DNA from: Bryobacterales bacterium
Lineage (GTDB): Bacteria; Acidobacteriota; Terriglobia; Bryobacterales; Bryobacteraceae
Reading direction: 5' to 3'
Length of the DNA: 64,000 bases
NCBI GenBank assembly: GCA_025463005.1
Contig: JAOAPR010000012.1
Location: 62,001 to 126,000 of the forward strand
Part shown: one piece after another, positions 42,028-51,579 of the stretch
Position numbering within the stretch: position 1 is the first letter of the stretch
Layout of the letters: every line of letters begins with the position of its first letter
Program-made: the position numbers and the translations under genes
The notes under the pieces: model-generated
Told to the model about the DNA's origin: nothing
What the model saw: the letters and a program-made list of their open reading frames with translations, nothing else
Databases searched by the model: none

Positions 42028-45000
42028 TTGACCATCATGATAACAACGGTGCGTGCGTTATCATTGGGAAACGTGCGATTGCGGATGCTTGTCGCGCTGT
42101 TTGCCGGCTTGTCTCCCGCGTTCGGCCAGGACACGCCCACGGCCCGCTGGGAAGGGCGGCCGATCTCGCGCATCGAATTCGACCCGCCTCAGCAGCCTCT
42201 GACTTTGGAGGAGCTGAACCGTCTTCTTCCCTTCAAAGAGGGGAGCTCGCTCACCATGGCGGAGGTGCGCCAGGCGATTCAGAAACTCTACTCCACCGGC
42301 CGTTATTCCGATGTGTCGATCGACGCGAGCCAAATCGATACAGGCCAGGACGGCACCAGCGTAGCGCTACGGATCTCGACGCAACTGAATTACTTCATCA
42401 GCGGCGTAAATGTCGCGGGCGAAAACGAGCCTCCCAATCGCAACCAGTTGATTACGGCTTCGAAACTGGAGCTGGGCGCGCTGTTTGTGGAATCGGACCT
42501 GGATCAGGCCGTCGCCAACATGCAAGAGAAGCTGCGCGCGAATGGTCTGTACAACGCGACCATCCAAAACCGCGTGGACCGGCGTCCGGAGACGGAAGAG
42601 GCGAACGTGTATTTCGAGCTCGACCCTAAAACACGCGCTCATTTCGACGGCGCCGAGCTGGCGGGCGACATTAACCGACCGAAGGAATCCGTCCTTCGGG
42701 CCACAGGCTGGCATCGTGGCCTGGGCCCCATCTGGCTTCCGGGATGGTGGGAAGTGACTGAAAACCGCGTCCAGACCGGCCTTGAACGCCTCCGCAAGGA
42801 TTTCCAAAAGGGGGACCGTCTGGAAGCGAAGGTCACCCTGGACAAGCTGGATTATCACTCTCCCAGCAACACAGTCACGCCCTATCTGACGATTGACAGC
42901 GGTCCCATCGTCGAGGTGCGCACCACGGGAACAAAGCTCTCTGCAAGCCGGCTGCGGGAGCTGGTCCCGATTTATCAGGAACGCTCGGTGGACCGGAGTC
43001 TGCTGGTGGAGGGTCAGCGCAACCTGGTGGAATATCTCCGCTCCCAGGGCTATTTTGACGCGCAGGTCGATTTCACGTGGAACGATCCGGAGCCCAGCCG
43101 CTCGCTGATCGAGTACGACATCATGCGCGGCGACCGGCACAAGCTGAAACGCATCGAGATCACCGGAAATCGTTATTTTGATGCCGCAACCTTGCGCGAG
43201 CGGATGTACCTGCAGCCGGCCAGTCTGCTGCGGCGGCGTTATGGCCGCTATTCGGAACGGCTGCTGCAGCAGGATGAACAAAACATCGCGGATCTATACC
43301 GGGCCAATGGATTTTCTGACGTAATGGTGACGCACAAGGTCGAGGACGATTACGGCGGCGAGCGCGGCAGCCTGGTGGTGGAGATTCAGGTGAATGAGGG
43401 CCCACAGTGGCTGGTGAATCAGCTGGTGATCGAGGGCATCCCGATGGAAGAGGCGGAGTATCTGCGATCGACCTTGCGGTCTACCGAAGGGCAGCCCTAC
43501 AGCGCCGCCAATATAGCGGCCGATCGGGACACGGTTCTGGGCTACTACTACAACAATGGCTATCCCGACGCGCAATTTGAGAGCAGCCAGGATCCTGCAC
43601 CCGTCCAAAACCGCGTGAACCTTCGCTATGTCGTCGCTTTGGGGGTGCGCCAGTATGTACGAGGCACCCTGGTGCGCGGCCTGGAAACGACCAACCCGCC
43701 GCTGGTGGCCAGCCGGATCTCGCTGGCACCCGGCGACCCGATTTCGCAAAGCCGCATCGCTCAGAGCCAGCAGAGGTTGTACGACCTTGGGATCTTCTCC
43801 AAAGTGCAGACGGCTCTCCAAAATCCAGAGGGCAAGGAAGAACGCAAGTACGTCCTGTTCCATCTGGACGAAGCGCGCAAGTACTCGTTCAACTTCGGCG
43901 TGGGCGCGGAGATCGCGCGCATAGGGGGCGGCACCACCTCGCTCGATTATCCGGCGGGTACCACCGGCTTCAGCCCACGCTTGTCCGTAGGCGTCAGCCG
44001 GATTAATTTTATGGGGCTGGGCCACACGGTGAGCTTGCAGACCGTGGCTTCCACTCTGCGCCGGCGAGCACTGTTCAATTACGTCGCGCCGCAATTCAAG
44101 GGGCATGAAAGCCTGGCCCTGACGTTTTCTGCTCTGTTTGACGATTCGCGCGACGTACGAACGTTCTCTGCACGGCGCTGGGAGGGATCCGTGCAGCTGG
44201 CCCAGAAGGTCTCGCGAGCCAACACGCTCCAGTACCGCTACACATTCCGGCGGGTGACGCTGGATCCTAACTCGCTCAAGATCACGCCGCAATTGATCCC
44301 TCTGCTGTCGCAACCCGTGCGTGTGGGGCTGATCGGCGGTTCCTTCATTCAGGATCGCAGGGACGATCCGGTTAACTCACACCGCGGGATGCTCAATACG
44401 GTCGATTTGGCCTATGCCTGGAAGGGGTTCGCCTCGGAGACGGACTTCACCCGGCTGCTGTTGCGCAACGCGACCTACCATCCGCTCGGGCGCGAGATCG
44501 TGATTGCGCGCTCTCTCCAGGTCGGGTATATCCAGCGGTGGGGCGGACTGCCTGACATTCCGCTCTCGGAGCGGTTTTTTTCAGGCGGCGCCTCCACCCA
44601 TCGAGCCTTTCCGGATAATCAGGCCGGACCGCGCGACCTGATCACTGGCTTCCCGATCGGCGGCAAAGCACTGCTGTTCCATTCCACCGAGCTGAGATTT
44701 CCCCTGATTGGCGATAACATCGGCGGCGTACTCTTCCATGACATGGGCAACGTCTATTCGGACGTAACTTCGATCAGCTTTCGCTTCCACCAGCGAAACC
44801 TGCAAGACTTTGACTATATGGTGCATGGCATCGGCTTCGGAATCCGTGTCCGGACGCCGGTGGGCCCTATCCGGGGCGATTTCAGCTTCAGCCCGAACGC
44901 GCCGCGATTTTTCGGGTTCAACGGCACCCGGGACGATCTGTTGAAAGTGCCTCCGACGCAGCCTCTGTGCTCGCTGCAGACTCCGTCGCCGATGTGCTCG

Positions 45001-45054
45001 AATCAGCGCATCAGTTGGTTTCAGTTCCATTTTTCTCTGGGGCAGACGTTCTAA
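42028..45054 (+). CDS. BamA/TamA-like outer-membrane protein with POTRA domains
   Basis: This protein has 1008 residues from TTG 42028; a GTG at 42073 just before the signal peptide (RLRMLVALFAGLSPAFGQ) is a likelier start. Several POTRA domains follow (EFDPPQQPLTLEELNRLLPFKEG, RIEITGNRYFDAATLRERM, LVIEGIPMEEAEYLRSTL). The last 350 residues form the 16-strand Omp85 barrel with the GGSFIQDRRDDPVNSHRG motif and end in F. Omp85 proteins insert beta-barrel or translocate proteins. Because SurA-like and TamB genes follow within 10 bp, the TamA role is favoured over BamA. Confidence 0.9.
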   Translation: MTIMITTVRALSLGNVRLRMLVALFAGLSPAFGQDTPTARWEGRPISRIEFDPPQQPLTLEELNRLLPFKEGSSLTMAEVRQAIQKLYSTGRYSDVSIDASQIDTGQDGTSVALRISTQLNYFISGVNVAGENEPPNRNQLITASKLELGALFVESDLDQAVANMQEKLRANGLYNATIQNRVDRRPETEEANVYFELDPKTRAHFDGAELAGDINRPKESVLRATGWHRGLGPIWLPGWWEVTENRVQTGLERLRKDFQKGDRLEAKVTLDKLDYHSPSNTVTPYLTIDSGPIVEVRTTGTKLSASRLRELVPIYQERSVDRSLLVEGQRNLVEYLRSQGYFDAQVDFTWNDPEPSRSLIEYDIMRGDRHKLKRIEITGNRYFDAATLRERMYLQPASLLRRRYGRYSERLLQQDEQNIADLYRANGFSDVMVTHKVEDDYGGERGSLVVEIQVNEGPQWLVNQLVIEGIPMEEAEYLRSTLRSTEGQPYSAANIAADRDTVLGYYYNNGYPDAQFESSQDPAPVQNRVNLRYVVALGVRQYVRGTLVRGLETTNPPLVASRISLAPGDPISQSRIAQSQQRLYDLGIFSKVQTALQNPEGKEERKYVLFHLDEARKYSFNFGVGAEIARIGGGTTSLDYPAGTTGFSPRLSVGVSRINFMGLGHTVSLQTVASTLRRRALFNYVAPQFKGHESLALTFSALFDDSRDVRTFSARRWEGSVQLAQKVSRANTLQYRYTFRRVTLDPNSLKITPQLIPLLSQPVRVGLIGGSFIQDRRDDPVNSHRGMLNTVDLAYAWKGFASETDFTRLLLRNATYHPLGREIVIARSLQVGYIQRWGGLPDIPLSERFFSGGASTHRAFPDNQAGPRDLITGFPIGGKALLFHSTELRFPLIGDNIGGVLFHDMGNVYSDVTSISFRFHQRNLQDFDYMVHGIGFGIRVRTPVGPIRGDFSFSPNAPRFFGFNGTRDDLLKVPPTQPLCSLQTPSPMCSNQRISWFQFHFSLGQTF

Positions 45055-45057
45055 AGT

Positions 45058-45684
45058 ATGCTCGCCCGTGCTTTGGTCGCGGCAGGATTGATTTTGGGCT
45101 GGGCCAAGGCCGAGACGCTGGACCGCATCGCCGTAAGCGTGGGCCAGGACGTGATCACGGAAAGCCAGGTGCTACTGGATCTGCGGGTGGCGGCGTTCCT
45201 GGAACACAAGCCGGTGGACTTGAGCGGCGCGGCCAAGCGCCAATCTGCGCAGCGTCTGGTGGATCAGCTCCTGATCCTGCGGGAAGCTGTGGATAGCCAC
45301 GTGACCCTGCCTGCGACCGAAGCGGCCGCCGGCCTGGTGGCGCCGTATGCAGCCGAGACCGGTTATAAAACCGACCTGGTTCGCTACGGAATTTCGGTAC
45401 AAGACCTGGCGGCGCATCTGCTGGCGGGACTACGCACGCTGACCTTTACCGATTTGCGGTTCCGGCCCGACGTCCAGGTTTCGCCCGCCGACGTTCGCAA
45501 CTACTACGACGGGCTGGCGCGGCAGCCTGGTTCGGCCGCGGCGCCGCTGCCTTCGTTTGAAGAAAGCCGTGAGCAGATTGAGAAGCTCCTCCTGGAACAG
45601 CGGGTGCTCGAGGCTCTGGACAAGTGGCTGGCTACGGTCCGTAACGCGGCACGCATCCGCTATCGCGACAAGGCATTTGAATGA
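45058..45684 (+). CDS. SurA-N-like periplasmic chaperone without PPIase domain
   Basis: This 208-residue protein has a signal peptide (ARALVAAGLILGWAKAE). The fold starts TLDRIAVSVGQDVITESQVLLDL, the classic beginning of SurA/PpiD-type chaperones, with RQSAQRLVDQLLILREA helices. SurA has one or two parvulin domains; here none is present and the protein ends after the helical core. It begins three bases after the Omp85 stop and ends 10 bp before tamB, so it likely hands substrates to that assembly pair. Confidence 0.78.
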   Translation: MLARALVAAGLILGWAKAETLDRIAVSVGQDVITESQVLLDLRVAAFLEHKPVDLSGAAKRQSAQRLVDQLLILREAVDSHVTLPATEAAAGLVAPYAAETGYKTDLVRYGISVQDLAAHLLAGLRTLTFTDLRFRPDVQVSPADVRNYYDGLARQPGSAAAPLPSFEESREQIEKLLLEQRVLEALDKWLATVRNAARIRYRDKAFE

Positions 45685-45694
45685 GGCGCTTTGA

Positions 45695-48600
45695 ATGAAG
45701 CGATTGACACGCATCGCGCTTTGGACGCTGGCGAGCCTGACCGCGCTTCTGCTTCTGACGACTGTTGCCGGCGTGCTGATCGTCCGCAGCGATCGCTTTC
45801 ACCAATACATCCAGCGTCGCATCGTGGAAGAGGCGGAACGCGCCACGGGCGGACGGGTGGAGCTGGGAGGCTTTTCGCTCGACCCGCGGAATCTTACAGC
45901 CCAGGTCCAAGGGTTCGTACTCCACGGCAAAGAATCGCCGGCCGAGCCGCCGATGTTACAGATAGGCTCGGCGACTCTGGGCCTGCGAATTATTTCCGTG
46001 CTGGAGAAAAAGATCGATCTTGCCTCATTCCGCGTCGAGCGGCCGCAGGCGTATTTTGTGGTCTATGCTGACGGTTCGACGAATTTTCCCGGCCCGCGCG
46101 CGAGGCCCGGCAAGGTTTGGTCGGAAGAACTGCTGAACCTGAAGATCGGGACTTATGACATCGTCGACGGCCTGGTGGAATACGACGGCCGCCGGGTTCC
46201 GTTGCACTTGAAGGGCGAGCACCTGCGTGCCCGGATGAGCTACGAAGCGCAAACGCCGTCTTACCGCGGCGAAGTATCGACGGACAGCTTGCAGGTATGG
46301 CCGGAAGGATATGGACCGATTCCTGCCAGCCTGAGCGCCACGTTTGCGATCGAAAAATCGCGTCTCGTATTTCCGCGCGTTCATGTGGCGACCAAAGAGT
46401 CCTCGGCCGATCTGAGCGGGACGCTCGACGATCCGAAGGCGCCGCACGGAACTTTTTCGATGAAAGGCAACGTGGCTGTGCGGGAGGCGGTGAGCATATT
46501 TCGCCTGCCGATTGAGCCAGCGGGATCTGCGTCTTTCGACGGCCAGGTTACGCTTGCTTTCGCGGAGCCGTTCACGTCCAGCATGCGCGGCAGGGTGATC
46601 GCGCGGGGCTTGGGCTACACGCAAGATCGTCTGAAGATCCGGGCTGCGGACGTGCGGGGGGATCTGCAGATTACGCCCGATCGCTTGACGTTACGGCAGA
46701 TGACCGCGCAAGTAATGGGCGCGAACGTGGCCGGCGAGGCGGATCTGCAGCATGGGCGGCAATTTCACGTGGAAGGAACCATCGAAGGCTTGGGCCTGCG
46801 CGAGGCGGCGGCCACGCTGACGGACCGGCCCGTAGCGTGGAGCGGCACGATGGCGGGCACCTTCGCCGCGGGTGCGACGCTGGGCCAACCCGATACGATG
46901 GCTCGCGCGAGCCTGAGCATCGCTCCGGCTGCCAGCGGGGCGACTCCTGCTAGCGGAGCACCTGTAGAAGGTCACCTGGATGTCGCTTACGATCAAGCTG
47001 CCGGTACCCTGGCGCTGGCATCGTCTTACTTCGCCACTCCCGCCACGCGCGTGGAGGTTTCCGGAACGCTCGGAAAAATGCTGCAGGTGCGGCTGCGGTC
47101 GACGGATTTGAACGATCTGCTGCCGGCGCTGGCCATGACGGAGACGAATCCGCCATCCGAGATTCCGCTCAAGCTGCGCAACGGCAACGCGACCGCGGAA
47201 GGGTCCGTAACCGGGCCGTTAGACAATCCGCGGTTCACGGGTCCGGTGACGGTCAGCAACGGAGAAATCCAGGGGCACGGATTCGACCGGTTCAGCGGCG
47301 AGATCGATGCTACGCGGGCCGAAATCAGCGCAACGAAGTTCGCACTTTCCCGTGGGGCGACAACAGTATCCGGCTCGGCCCGTCTCACGGCTCGTGAGGG
47401 AACTTTCGACGACGCAGGGGTCACGGGGCAGCTCGAGCTGCGCAATGCTTCGGTCGGCGAACTGGCGCGGGAGCTGGGCAGCACGGTAGAGATCATGGGG
47501 ACGGGCTCCGCGAGCGTTCGGCTGGCGGGATCGCTCCGGCGGCCGGAGGCGGCGCTGACACTCGATATCCAGCGGCCTGCGGCCTTTGGCGAGCAGGTCG
47601 ATCGAGTGCGTGCTGACGCAAACTACCGCCCTGGAGAGCTAGATATCACCAATGGCATCGCCAATGACGGGATGTCCGAGCTGCGATTCAGCGGGAACTA
47701 CCGGCATCCGGAGGGCAATCTGAAATCGGGCGAGGCAAGCTTCGACGTGATCGCACAGAACGTGACGGCGTCGCGCATCGAACATGTCGCCAAGATGTCT
47801 CCGCCGGTGGACGCTCTGCTGGGCGGACGGCTGCGCGGTAGCGGCCGGATTGCGAACGGGAGCTTCGAGCTTACGGCCGCGACTGTAGATCTCACCGGGC
47901 AGCGCATTACCGTAGATGGCGAGCCCATTGGCGACCTGACCGTCACGGCCGAGACGAAAGGCACCGAGATGACGGTGCGGGCGGGCGGCAATATTCGGGA
48001 CTCCGTAGTGGAGGCAAGCGGCAAATGGCGGCTGGAGGGAGATGCCCCGGGCCAAGCCGACGTGCGGTTCTCGCGCATGAGCATCGCCTCCGTGCGCGAC
48101 CTGATGATGCTTGGACGCACGCAGGATCGTCCACCCGAGCCGCCCTTCGAAGGGTTCTTTGAAGGCGGTGCTACGGTCACGCTGCCGTTGCGAAAACTGG
48201 ACGCCTTTCGCGCCAAGGTGACGCTGGAGACGGTTCAGATCAATCCGCGGCCCGGCCAGGTGCAGCGGCTCGGCATGCAGCAGCAGGATATGGTTCTGAA
48301 GAACAGCCAACCGCTGGTGGTGGACGTCACGAACGACCGGGCGCAGCTCAGCGCAGCCGAATTTACCGGGCGCGAGACGAACATCGCGGTGGAAGGCGTG
48401 ATTCCGTTCCGTGGAAATGCCGGAGCGGATTTCTCCTTGCGCGGAAATATCAACCTTGTGATTCTTCAACTCGTCAACCCGGATCTGGTGGCCAAGGGGA
48501 ACGCGAACCTGCAAATGTCGATTCGGGGAAACTTGCAGGATCCCAACGTGAATGGCCGCTTGGAGTTGAGCAAGACGTCTTTGAGCTACAGCGATCTGCC

Positions 48601-49732
48601 GTATGTGGTGGACAATGCCGAGGGGTCGGTCGCATTCGACCGGAACCGCGCCACGATCGAAAAGCTGACGGCGGAGACAGGCGGCGGGACAATTAATTTC
48701 ACCGGAAGCCTGGACTTCGGCGGTCTGGAATCCGGGACTGCGCTGGTGTATCGGCTCCAAGCCGACGCGCGGCGAGTGCGGGTTCGCCTGCCGCAGGATC
48801 TGAGTACCACTTTCGATGCGAACTTAAGGCTGACCGGAGCCTCGGACGCGAGTACCATTTCGGGCACTGTGACCCTCAACCGCGCTTCGTTCAATCCACG
48901 CAGCGACTTGGGTAACTTGCTCGCGCAGGCTTCCGCGCCGGCGTCCGTGCCCACCGCGCCCAACGAGTATCTGCTGGGCATGCGGTTCGATGTGCATATC
49001 GAAAGCGCTTCGACCTTCCAGGTTGAGACCTCGCTGACGCGCGACGTGGAGGCGGAGGTGGATCTGCGGCTGCGCGGCTCACCGGTTCGACCCGTGCTCC
49101 TGGGCACGGTTTCGATCAACCAGGGCGAAGTGCAGGTATTCGGGACCCGGTACACCATCAATCGCGGCGATATCCGATTCCTGAACCCTGTGAAGATTGA
49201 GCCGACCGTCGACATGGATCTGGAGACCAAGTTGAGGGGCGTAACGGTAAACGTGACCCTCGCGGGACCGCCGGGCAATCTTAAGATGAACTGGAGCTCG
49301 GATCCGCCGCTTCAACAGTCAGAGATCATCGCCTTGCTGGCGACCGGGCGGGACCCGTCGCTGGTGCTGAACCAGGCGGCTCCGGGTGTTGCCTCGGGCG
49401 GGGCGAGCAGCTTCGCCGCGGCCGGCACGGGCCTGGTAGGGCAGGCCCTCAACGCCCAGCTCTCCAGCAAGTTTCAGCGATTCTTCGGGGCTACCCGCGT
49501 AAAGATCGATCCGACGCTGACCGGCGTCGATAACCTCCCGCAAGCGCGCCTGACGTGGGAGCAGCAGGTTTCGAAGGACATCACGCTAACCTACATAACG
49601 AACCTGAACCGCACGCAGGAGCAACTGATCCAGGTGCAGTGGGACTTGGATAAGAATTGGTCGGCCATTGCAGTGCGGGATCCCAACGGTCTGTTCGGGA
49701 TCGATTTTCAGTTCCGGAAAAGATTTAAGTAG
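45695..49732 (+). CDS. tamB: Translocation and assembly module protein TamB
   Basis: This 1345-residue protein is anchored by one N-terminal helix (ALWTLASLTALLLLTTVAGVLIV) and continues as a very long beta-helical/taco repeat across the periplasm (DUF748/AsmA-like). It ends with the DUF490 C-terminal domain, whose last 200 residues show LLATGRDPSLVL and end FQFRKRFK. TamB-type bridges move phospholipids or beta-barrel proteins between membranes. The gene is third in the operon after an Omp85 and a SurA-like gene. It is convergent with ubiE with two bases between stops. Confidence 0.92.
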   Translation: MKRLTRIALWTLASLTALLLLTTVAGVLIVRSDRFHQYIQRRIVEEAERATGGRVELGGFSLDPRNLTAQVQGFVLHGKESPAEPPMLQIGSATLGLRIISVLEKKIDLASFRVERPQAYFVVYADGSTNFPGPRARPGKVWSEELLNLKIGTYDIVDGLVEYDGRRVPLHLKGEHLRARMSYEAQTPSYRGEVSTDSLQVWPEGYGPIPASLSATFAIEKSRLVFPRVHVATKESSADLSGTLDDPKAPHGTFSMKGNVAVREAVSIFRLPIEPAGSASFDGQVTLAFAEPFTSSMRGRVIARGLGYTQDRLKIRAADVRGDLQITPDRLTLRQMTAQVMGANVAGEADLQHGRQFHVEGTIEGLGLREAAATLTDRPVAWSGTMAGTFAAGATLGQPDTMARASLSIAPAASGATPASGAPVEGHLDVAYDQAAGTLALASSYFATPATRVEVSGTLGKMLQVRLRSTDLNDLLPALAMTETNPPSEIPLKLRNGNATAEGSVTGPLDNPRFTGPVTVSNGEIQGHGFDRFSGEIDATRAEISATKFALSRGATTVSGSARLTAREGTFDDAGVTGQLELRNASVGELARELGSTVEIMGTGSASVRLAGSLRRPEAALTLDIQRPAAFGEQVDRVRADANYRPGELDITNGIANDGMSELRFSGNYRHPEGNLKSGEASFDVIAQNVTASRIEHVAKMSPPVDALLGGRLRGSGRIANGSFELTAATVDLTGQRITVDGEPIGDLTVTAETKGTEMTVRAGGNIRDSVVEASGKWRLEGDAPGQADVRFSRMSIASVRDLMMLGRTQDRPPEPPFEGFFEGGATVTLPLRKLDAFRAKVTLETVQINPRPGQVQRLGMQQQDMVLKNSQPLVVDVTNDRAQLSAAEFTGRETNIAVEGVIPFRGNAGADFSLRGNINLVILQLVNPDLVAKGNANLQMSIRGNLQDPNVNGRLELSKTSLSYSDLPYVVDNAEGSVAFDRNRATIEKLTAETGGGTINFTGSLDFGGLESGTALVYRLQADARRVRVRLPQDLSTTFDANLRLTGASDASTISGTVTLNRASFNPRSDLGNLLAQASAPASVPTAPNEYLLGMRFDVHIESASTFQVETSLTRDVEAEVDLRLRGSPVRPVLLGTVSINQGEVQVFGTRYTINRGDIRFLNPVKIEPTVDMDLETKLRGVTVNVTLAGPPGNLKMNWSSDPPLQQSEIIALLATGRDPSLVLNQAAPGVASGGASSFAAAGTGLVGQALNAQLSSKFQRFFGATRVKIDPTLTGVDNLPQARLTWEQQVSKDITLTYITNLNRTQEQLIQVQWDLDKNWSAIAVRDPNGLFGIDFQFRKRFK

Positions 49733-49734
49733 AT

Positions 49735-50493
49735 CTATTTGCGGCCCAGGTGCAGGGCTACCGCGCCTCCGGTCATGCGCTCGAATTCGACGCTTGAAAA
49801 GCCGGCACGACGCATGTCCTGAGCGAGCTGTTCGGCGCCAGGAAATTTACGGATCGATTCTGGAAGGTACGAGTAGGCATCCTGAGAGCCCGAGATGATT
49901 CCTCCGATCCGCGGAAGCACGCGTGTGGAAAAGAATCCGTACATCGCCCTGAACGCGCGGTTGGAGGGCTGCGAGAATTCGAGAATCGCGGCCGTCCCGC
50001 CGGGCTTCAGCACGCGCAACATTTCTTCCAGGCCGGTTTGGTAATTCGCCAGGTTGCGAAACCCGAACGCGACCGTAATCAGATCGAGCGAGGCGTCCGC
50101 CAACGGAAGCAAGAGCGCATCGGCTTCGAATACGGGTGTGCGGAAACCGCGGGCGGCACTTTTATGACGAGCCTCGATTTTGCGGCGAGCCTCGAGCAGC
50201 ATGGGATGGCAGAAATCGCTCGCCAGTAAGGGGCGGCGCGCCCGAGCCTCCAATGCCAGCAGCACGTCGCCTGTTCCACAGCACAGGTCGAGCACGCGGG
50301 CATCCGGACGATCCAGGATATCCGCGACGCGCGCTACCGTGCGGGCTCGCCAGCGCTTGTCGAGATTGAACGACAGCAGATGGTTCAGCAGGTCATAGCG
50401 CGGGGCGATTCGGCCGAACATCCCGCGAACCCACTGGGCGGCCGCTTGTTCATTGACGGCGCCCTGCGGTGTGGTGCCGGTGGCGCGGGTCAT
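49735..50493 (-). CDS. ubiE: Demethylmenaquinone/ubiquinone methyltransferase
   Basis: This protein has about 252 residues. Class I methyltransferase motifs are VLDLCCGTGDVLLAL (SAM site) and LASDFCHPML. The UbiE signatures MFGRIAPRYDLLNHLLSFNLDKRWR and DLITVAFGFRNL are both present, as is YSYLPESIRKFPGAEQLA. It performs the C-methylation step in menaquinone synthesis. The start is ATG 50493, which overlaps the aroB TGA (ATGA); the longer upstream frame belongs to aroB in another phase. Chorismate from aroB also feeds menaquinone. Confidence 0.95.
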   Translation of the reverse strand: MTRATGTTPQGAVNEQAAAQWVRGMFGRIAPRYDLLNHLLSFNLDKRWRARTVARVADILDRPDARVLDLCCGTGDVLLALEARARRPLLASDFCHPMLLEARRKIEARHKSAARGFRTPVFEADALLLPLADASLDLITVAFGFRNLANYQTGLEEMLRVLKPGGTAAILEFSQPSNRAFRAMYGFFSTRVLPRIGGIISGSQDAYSYLPESIRKFPGAEQLAQDMRRAGFSSVEFERMTGGAVALHLGRK

Positions 50494-51563
50494 CGCAGAG
50501 CCGCTTGAATCGATTCCAGCACCAGGCGATCCTCGACGCCGGAAACAATGGCGACGTCGCCGATTTTCGTCGGAAGCACGAAGTGAACCTGACCTTGAAC
50601 CGTTTTCTTGTCGCTGCGCAGGCGGGCAGCGAGGTGGCCCGCTTCGATGCCGTCGAACTGTGGAATGGGACCGTACTTGGCGACGACGCTGTGGATGGAC
50701 GCGGCCTCGGAAGCGCCCAGACGCTCCGTTTTTTCCGCCAGGATGGTGGCGGCGCGCATTCCCCACGCAATCGCTTCGCCATGCAGGAAACGTTCGTAGC
50801 GCGTTTCGGCCTCGAGCGCATGGCCGAAGGTGTGGCCGAAGTTGAGGATGCGCCTGAGATCGCCCTCGCGCTCGTCGGCGGTGACCACCTCGGCCTTGAT
50901 GCGTACAGCCGCTGATATGATGCGTTCGAGCGTGGCGGGCTCCTGGGCAAGCACGGCGGACGCGCACTGATCCATCACCCCGAACAGCTCGGCATCCCGG
51001 ATCACGCCACATTTCACAATTTCGTAGAGCCCAGCCCGGTACTCGCGCGCGGGCAGGGTTCGGAGAACCTCGGGATCGATGAGCACCGCGAGGGGCTGAT
51101 GAAAGCTGCCCAGCAGGTTCTTGCCCGATACCAGATTGACTCCGGTTTTACCGCCCACCGCGGCGTCTACCTGCGCCAATAAGGTCGTAGGCGCCTGAAT
51201 CACGGGGATGCCGCGCATGAAAACCGCTGCAAGGAATCCGGCGACGTCGCCCACGATGCCCCCGCCGAAGGCTATCACTACGCTCGACCGGTCGCCGCCC
51301 GCTTCGATCATCTGCTCCGCTAGAGCTTCCAGTTGGGACAGACGCTTGTTCGGCTCGCCGCCCGGAAAAAACAAGACTTTGTGCCGGCGGTCTCCGAGGG
51401 CGCGTTCGACGATGGCGCCATGTAACGTCCAGACATCCGCGGTAGTGACGACAAACGTGATGCCGGAGCGGGGCGGGAGAAAATCAGCCACGCGGGATAG
51501 CGAGCCGCGCTCGACGATAGCGTCATAGGCTCGCTGCGGCGTTTCCACGCGAAAGCTGGGCAT
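50490..51563 (-). CDS. aroB: 3-dehydroquinate synthase
   Basis: This enzyme converts DAHP to 3-dehydroquinate with NAD and zinc. The 357 residues include GGGIVGDVAGFLA, PTTLLAQVDAAVGGKTGVN, the zinc ligands in GLYEIVKCGVI and LNFGHTFGHALE, and HGEAIAWGM. ATG 51563 (MPSFRVETPQ) is chosen because the next ATG up (51581) would overlap the divergent exchanger start at 51580. It is translationally coupled to ubiE downstream. Confidence 0.95.
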   Translation of the reverse strand: MPSFRVETPQRAYDAIVERGSLSRVADFLPPRSGITFVVTTADVWTLHGAIVERALGDRRHKVLFFPGGEPNKRLSQLEALAEQMIEAGGDRSSVVIAFGGGIVGDVAGFLAAVFMRGIPVIQAPTTLLAQVDAAVGGKTGVNLVSGKNLLGSFHQPLAVLIDPEVLRTLPAREYRAGLYEIVKCGVIRDAELFGVMDQCASAVLAQEPATLERIISAAVRIKAEVVTADEREGDLRRILNFGHTFGHALEAETRYERFLHGEAIAWGMRAATILAEKTERLGASEAASIHSVVAKYGPIPQFDGIEAGHLAARLRSDKKTVQGQVHFVLPTKIGDVAIVSGVEDRLVLESIQAALR

Positions 51564-51579
51564 ATACGTTCGTTGTACC

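Noticed and set aside
47639-48760. Open frame opposite tamB
   Set aside because: Low-complexity antisense frame inside a large, well-supported gene.
49735-51012. Frame extending ubiE upstream to about 51012
   Set aside because: The extra part lies inside aroB; ATG 50493 with ATGA coupling is the natural start.
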